From: Chitinophaga sp. CF418
GTDB lineage: Bacteria > Bacteroidota > Bacteroidia > Chitinophagales > Chitinophagaceae
Assembly (NCBI RefSeq): GCF_900142925.1
Contig: NZ_FRCN01000002.1
Coordinates: 62,001 to 126,000 of the forward strand
Reading direction: 5' to 3'
Length of the DNA stretch: 64,000 nucleotides
Shown here: positions 61,276-64,000 of the stretch, piece after piece
Layout: every line of letters starts with the position of its first letter
How positions within the stretch are numbered: position 1 is the first letter of the stretch
Notes under the pieces: generated by a model
The model's database searches: none
What the model was told of the DNA's origin: nothing
Seen by the model: the letters and a program-made list of their open reading frames with translations, nothing else
Position numbers and translations under genes: made by a program

Positions 61276-62313
61276 ATGATGTTACGTTTTCAGCATAGCG
61301 AATACTTATGGGCACTGGTTTTATTACTGGTACTGCAACTGGCGTTCCTCAGCATATCCTGGTGGAAAAGGCGCTCCGTTCGCAAACTGGGTGACCCTGT
61401 ACTTGTAGAAAAATTATTTACCGGCTATTCACGCAGGCGCTTTACGTTCCGCTTCCTGTTGATCTTCCTGGCCTTCCTTTTCGGGGTGATTGGTCTTGCC
61501 AACATTCAGAAGGGCAGCCGGATGGAAAAGATCACGCGGAAGGGAGTAGATGTGGTGATTGCCCTCGACGTCAGCAAGAGTATGCTGGCCGGCGATGTGA
61601 AACCTGACCGTCTGACCAGGGCCAAACAACTCATCTCTAAACTGGCCGACAAACTGGATAATGACCGTGTAGGCCTGGTGGTATTTGCCGGCAACGCCTA
61701 TCTCCAGATGCCGCTAACCATAGATTATTCCGCCGCCAAGATGTACCTGTCTACTGTTGGACCAGAAATGATCCCTACACAGGGTACCGCCATCGGACAG
61801 GCTATCCAGGTCGGCAACGATGCTTTTAACAAAAAGGAAAGGAAACATAAAGCCCTCATTATTATTTCTGATGGTGAAGATCATGACGAAGCCGCCATCT
61901 CAAAGGCTAATATGGCTTTTGACAATGGTGTTGTGATCAGTACCATCGGTATAGGTTCCCCTACAGGCGCTCCCCTACCAGACCCGGAAACAGGCACCTA
62001 CAAAAAAGATAAGGAAGGCAATACCGTTATTTCCAAGCTGAATGAAGATGAGCTGAAGTCCATCGCTGCGGCCGGCAGGGGTATTTACGAACACCTTGAT
62101 AACAATACTGAAGAGGTGGTGAATTCACTGGTCCAGAAGATAGATAGCATGGAGCAGAAAGAATTTGGAGAAAATATCTTCACAGACTATAACAGCTACT
62201 ACCAGTACTTCCTGGCTATCAGCGTGTTATTGCTCATTGCTGAGTTTTTTATTCCTGAAATCAGGCGCAGTGCACGCCCAAATGTTGTTGTTACCGCTAC
62301 AGAAAAACCATGA
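61276..62313 (+). CDS. batB: VWA-domain membrane protein BatB
   Basis: Protein of 345 residues, a Bat (aerotolerance-type) protein. Two membrane segments (about residues 11-27 and 58-76) precede a von Willebrand A domain (about 91-285) with MIDAS DxSxS in ALDVSKSMLAGDV and TQGTAIGQAI. A last membrane segment (QYFLAISVLLLIAEFFI) is near the C-terminus. Bat proteins often work with MoxR ATPases and have been tied to envelope or oxygen tolerance in Bacteroidetes, though the mechanism is unclear. It overlaps batC by 4 bp (ATGA). batA and moxR are not upstream. Confidence 0.9.
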   Translation: MMLRFQHSEYLWALVLLLVLQLAFLSISWWKRRSVRKLGDPVLVEKLFTGYSRRRFTFRFLLIFLAFLFGVIGLANIQKGSRMEKITRKGVDVVIALDVSKSMLAGDVKPDRLTRAKQLISKLADKLDNDRVGLVVFAGNAYLQMPLTIDYSAAKMYLSTVGPEMIPTQGTAIGQAIQVGNDAFNKKERKHKALIIISDGEDHDEAAISKANMAFDNGVVISTIGIGSPTGAPLPDPETGTYKKDKEGNTVISKLNEDELKSIAAAGRGIYEHLDNNTEEVVNSLVQKIDSMEQKEFGENIFTDYNSYYQYFLAISVLLLIAEFFIPEIRRSARPNVVVTATEKP

Positions 62314-63083
62314 CGAAACTACCATTCACATATCAAACCTTACTGGCTGGCCTGTTTATCTGCCTTTGCCAGAACGCTTTTGCCCAGACCGGAAATAAAT
62401 ATATCCGTAAAGGCAATGAGCTGTATAAGAACAAACAGTATACTGACGCTGAGGCCAACTATAAAAAGGCGCTGGAGGTAAACAAGCAGTCTGTGGAAGG
62501 CCGCTATAACCTGGGTAACTCTCTCTACGAGCAGAAACGTTTTGATGATGCCCGCACCCAGTATGCCAATAGCTTTAAGATGGCGCCTACCCGGGAGGGC
62601 AAGGCCGATGCCAGCTACAATATCGGCAATACCTTCATGGAGGGAAAGAAATGGGAAGAGAGTATTAAAGCATATAAAGAAGCGCTGAAACAGAATCCTA
62701 CAGACGAGCAGGCCCGCTATAACCTGGCTTATGCCCAGGCCATGCTGAAAAAGCAGCAAGGCGGCGGAGGTGATAATAAGGACAAAAAAGACAAGGATAA
62801 GAATCAGCAGAATAAAGACCAGCAGAACAAAGACCAGCAAAATAAGGATCAGAACAAGGATCAGCAGAACAAGAACAAACAGGACGAGAACAAGGATCAA
62901 CAGAATAAAGACAAGAATAAGAATAAAGAACAGCAGGACGAGAAGCCTGAACCACAGCCAAGCAAACTGAACAAACAGGAAGCAGAGCGTTTGCTTCAGG
63001 CATTAGGCCAGGAAGAGAACAAGCTGCAGGATAAAATGAAGAAGGCTAAAGGACAGGCAGTGCCTGTTGATAAAGACTGGTGA
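62310..63083 (+). CDS. batC: TPR protein BatC
   Basis: Protein of 257 residues with a signal peptide (LLAGLFICLCQNAFAQTG). Three TPR units follow (GNELYKNKQYTDAEANYKKA, VEGRYNLGNSLYEQKRFDDA, ADASYNIGNTFMEGKKWEES). A low-complexity tail of N, K, Q and D (about residues 155-210) runs into PEPQPSKLNKQEAERLLQAL and a charged end. The layout matches BatC. Its start overlaps the end of batB by 4 bp. batD and batE are not downstream, where ispG begins. Confidence 0.88.
   Translation: MTKLPFTYQTLLAGLFICLCQNAFAQTGNKYIRKGNELYKNKQYTDAEANYKKALEVNKQSVEGRYNLGNSLYEQKRFDDARTQYANSFKMAPTREGKADASYNIGNTFMEGKKWEESIKAYKEALKQNPTDEQARYNLAYAQAMLKKQQGGGGDNKDKKDKDKNQQNKDQQNKDQQNKDQNKDQQNKNKQDENKDQQNKDKNKNKEQQDEKPEPQPSKLNKQEAERLLQALGQEENKLQDKMKKAKGQAVPVDKDW
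62770..62945 (+). repeat. low-complexity repeat coding for an N/K/Q/D-rich tail
   Basis: Imperfect units such as AACAAAGACCAGCAG repeat in frame within batC (DQQNKDQQNK and similar). A shifted frame in the same stretch gives a basic I/R/T repeat, which is a shadow. The tract may vary in length between strains. Confidence 0.7.
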
Positions 63084-63126
63084 TCTTTGGGGGCTGCGTA
63101 ATTGATCCATTCGCGATTCTATTCAT

Positions 63127-63134
63127 TACCTTTG
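63127..63134 (+). promoter_or_regulatory. -7 box (TACCTTTG) before ispG
   Basis: TACCTTTG fits TAnnTTTG, 25 bp before the ispG ATG at 63160. Confidence 0.45.
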
Positions 63135-63159
63135 CTCCATATTTATTTGGATTTCTTTT

Positions 63160-64000
63160 ATGCAGCTATATTGTAATTCACTGACGGAGTATAAGCGACT
63201 GGCCACTTTAGAAGTAAAGGTTGGAGACCTGCTGATAGGTAACAATAATCCCATACGTATCCAGACCATGACCACTACGGATACCATGGATACCAAAGGT
63301 ACTGTGGAACAGGCCATCCGTTGCATAGAAGCCGGTGCAGAACTGGTGCGTATTACCGCACCCAGCAAAAAAGAAGCAGAGAACCTGTTGCCCATCCGCA
63401 ATGAACTGCGCAAAAGAGGATACACCACTCCCCTGGTGGCAGATATACATTTTACACCGAACGCTGCTGAAATAGCTGCCCGGATTGTAGAAAAGGTGCG
63501 TATCAATCCCGGCAACTACGTCGACAAAAAGAAGTTTGAGACACTCACTTACACAGACAGCGAATACCAGGAAGAAATAGACCGTATCCGTAAACAGTTC
63601 ACCCCCCTGGTGAAAATATGCCAGGAACATGGCACTGCGATGCGTATCGGTACCAACCATGGCTCCCTGAGCGACCGTATCATGAGCCGCTATGGGGATA
63701 CTCCTATGGGAATGGTGGAAAGTGCAATGGAATTCCTACGTATTGCGGAAGACCTGAGCTACAGGAACATCGTACTCAGTATGAAATCCAGCAATCCGCA
63801 GGTGATGGTGCAGGCCTACCGCCTCCTTATCCACACCATGCAGGAGCAGTTGGGTCACTGTTATCCGTTGCACCTGGGTGTAACAGAAGCGGGTGATGGA
63901 GAAGACGGCCGCATCAAATCAGCTGTGGGTATCGGCACCCTGCTGGAAGATGGTATCGGCGATACCATCCGCGTATCTCTTACTGAAGATCCGGAATTTG
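63160..64000 (+). CDS. ispG: 4-hydroxy-3-methylbut-2-enyl diphosphate synthase, long form (3' end outside window)
   Basis: Iron-sulfur enzyme of the MEP isoprenoid pathway, acting before IspH. The frame is open from the ATG at 63160 to the window edge (280 codons). The N-terminal TIM barrel shows [68 protein letters not shown] and [19 protein letters not shown]. The extra domain after the barrel and the C-terminal cysteine motif lie outside the window. In this phylum the protein is usually the long form of about 660 residues. Confidence 0.94.
   Translation, partial: MQLYCNSLTEYKRLATLEVKVGDLLIGNNNPIRIQTMTTTDTMDTKGTVEQAIRCIEAGAELVRITAPSKKEAENLLPIRNELRKRGYTTPLVADIHFTPNAAEIAARIVEKVRINPGNYVDKKKFETLTYTDSEYQEEIDRIRKQFTPLVKICQEHGTAMRIGTNHGSLSDRIMSRYGDTPMGMVESAMEFLRIAEDLSYRNIVLSMKSSNPQVMVQAYRLLIHTMQEQLGHCYPLHLGVTEAGDGEDGRIKSAVGIGTLLEDGIGDTIRVSLTEDPEF

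Noticed and set aside
62340..62900. Minus-strand frame with long L/V/I runs over batC
   Set aside because: Reverse complement of the low-complexity K/N/Q/D tract, not a membrane protein.

Overview
The window looks like a chromosomal segment of a Bacteroidota (Bacteroidetes) bacterium, most likely a Chitinophaga-like member of the Chitinophagaceae. Supporting signs are the gliding genes gldE and gldD behind ssb, a SusD-family lipoprotein, two ECF sigma/anti-sigma pairs, a long-form IspG, a CarB without the C-terminal regulatory domain, a tricorn-like protease, Bat proteins, and repeated TAnnTTTG promoter boxes upstream of genes. I saw no rRNA, tRNA, CRISPR array, prophage or intact insertion sequence. 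Most genes are core metabolism or envelope functions.

Layout. 1-3603 (minus): an FtsX/MacB-type ABC permease, cut by the window edge, and its MacA/HlyD-type adaptor; a near-match to a sigma-54 promoter lies just before the adaptor. 3889-6587 (plus): an NtrC-type sigma-54 activator and its PAS-containing kinase. 6636-9853: YhhN-type lysoplasmalogenase, nadB and a lipid A-type acyltransferase. 9913-15366: BON lipoprotein, glucose-dehydrogenase-like SDR, MBL-rhodanese protein with an upstream ArsR-type regulator, tsaB, a degenerate 3-hydroxyacyl-CoA dehydrogenase and ridA. 15425-20364 (minus): a large L,D-transpeptidase, RNase G, a 31-residue basic COX24-like protein, a TPR protein and an HU protein. 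20939-27171 (plus): mutY, ssb, gldE, gldD, a DUF3109 protein, lutB and a Pmp3-like protein.

27172-32779 (minus): ECF sigma factor overlapping an anti-sigma/TonB fusion, purH and comEC. 32780-33729 is a non-coding, repeat-rich stretch. Then come a tricorn-like protease (plus), carB (minus), an unknown lipoprotein, an MFS transporter, a DeoR regulator divergent from a 5'-nucleotidase, a probable degenerate Y1/REP-type transposase, a two-HTH regulator divergent from a small protein, acs, and a solitary SusD-like protein with an unusual N-terminus. 50204-58082 holds an alpha/beta hydrolase, a second L,D-transpeptidase, an M16 peptidase and a second ECF operon (sigma factor, anti-sigma factor with a duplicated N-terminal domain, outer-membrane barrel). 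The right end carries kbl, a near-perfect 103-nt palindrome, a class D beta-lactamase, batB-batC and the start of ispG.

The features most worth a second look are the 103-nt palindrome, the REP-like repeats together with the transposase-like protein lacking its first HUH histidine, the SusD fusion, the duplicated anti-sigma domain, and the possible sigma-54 control of the efflux genes. I did not find a clear multi-gene defence or biosynthetic system. All functional calls come from reading motifs by eye, without database searches.
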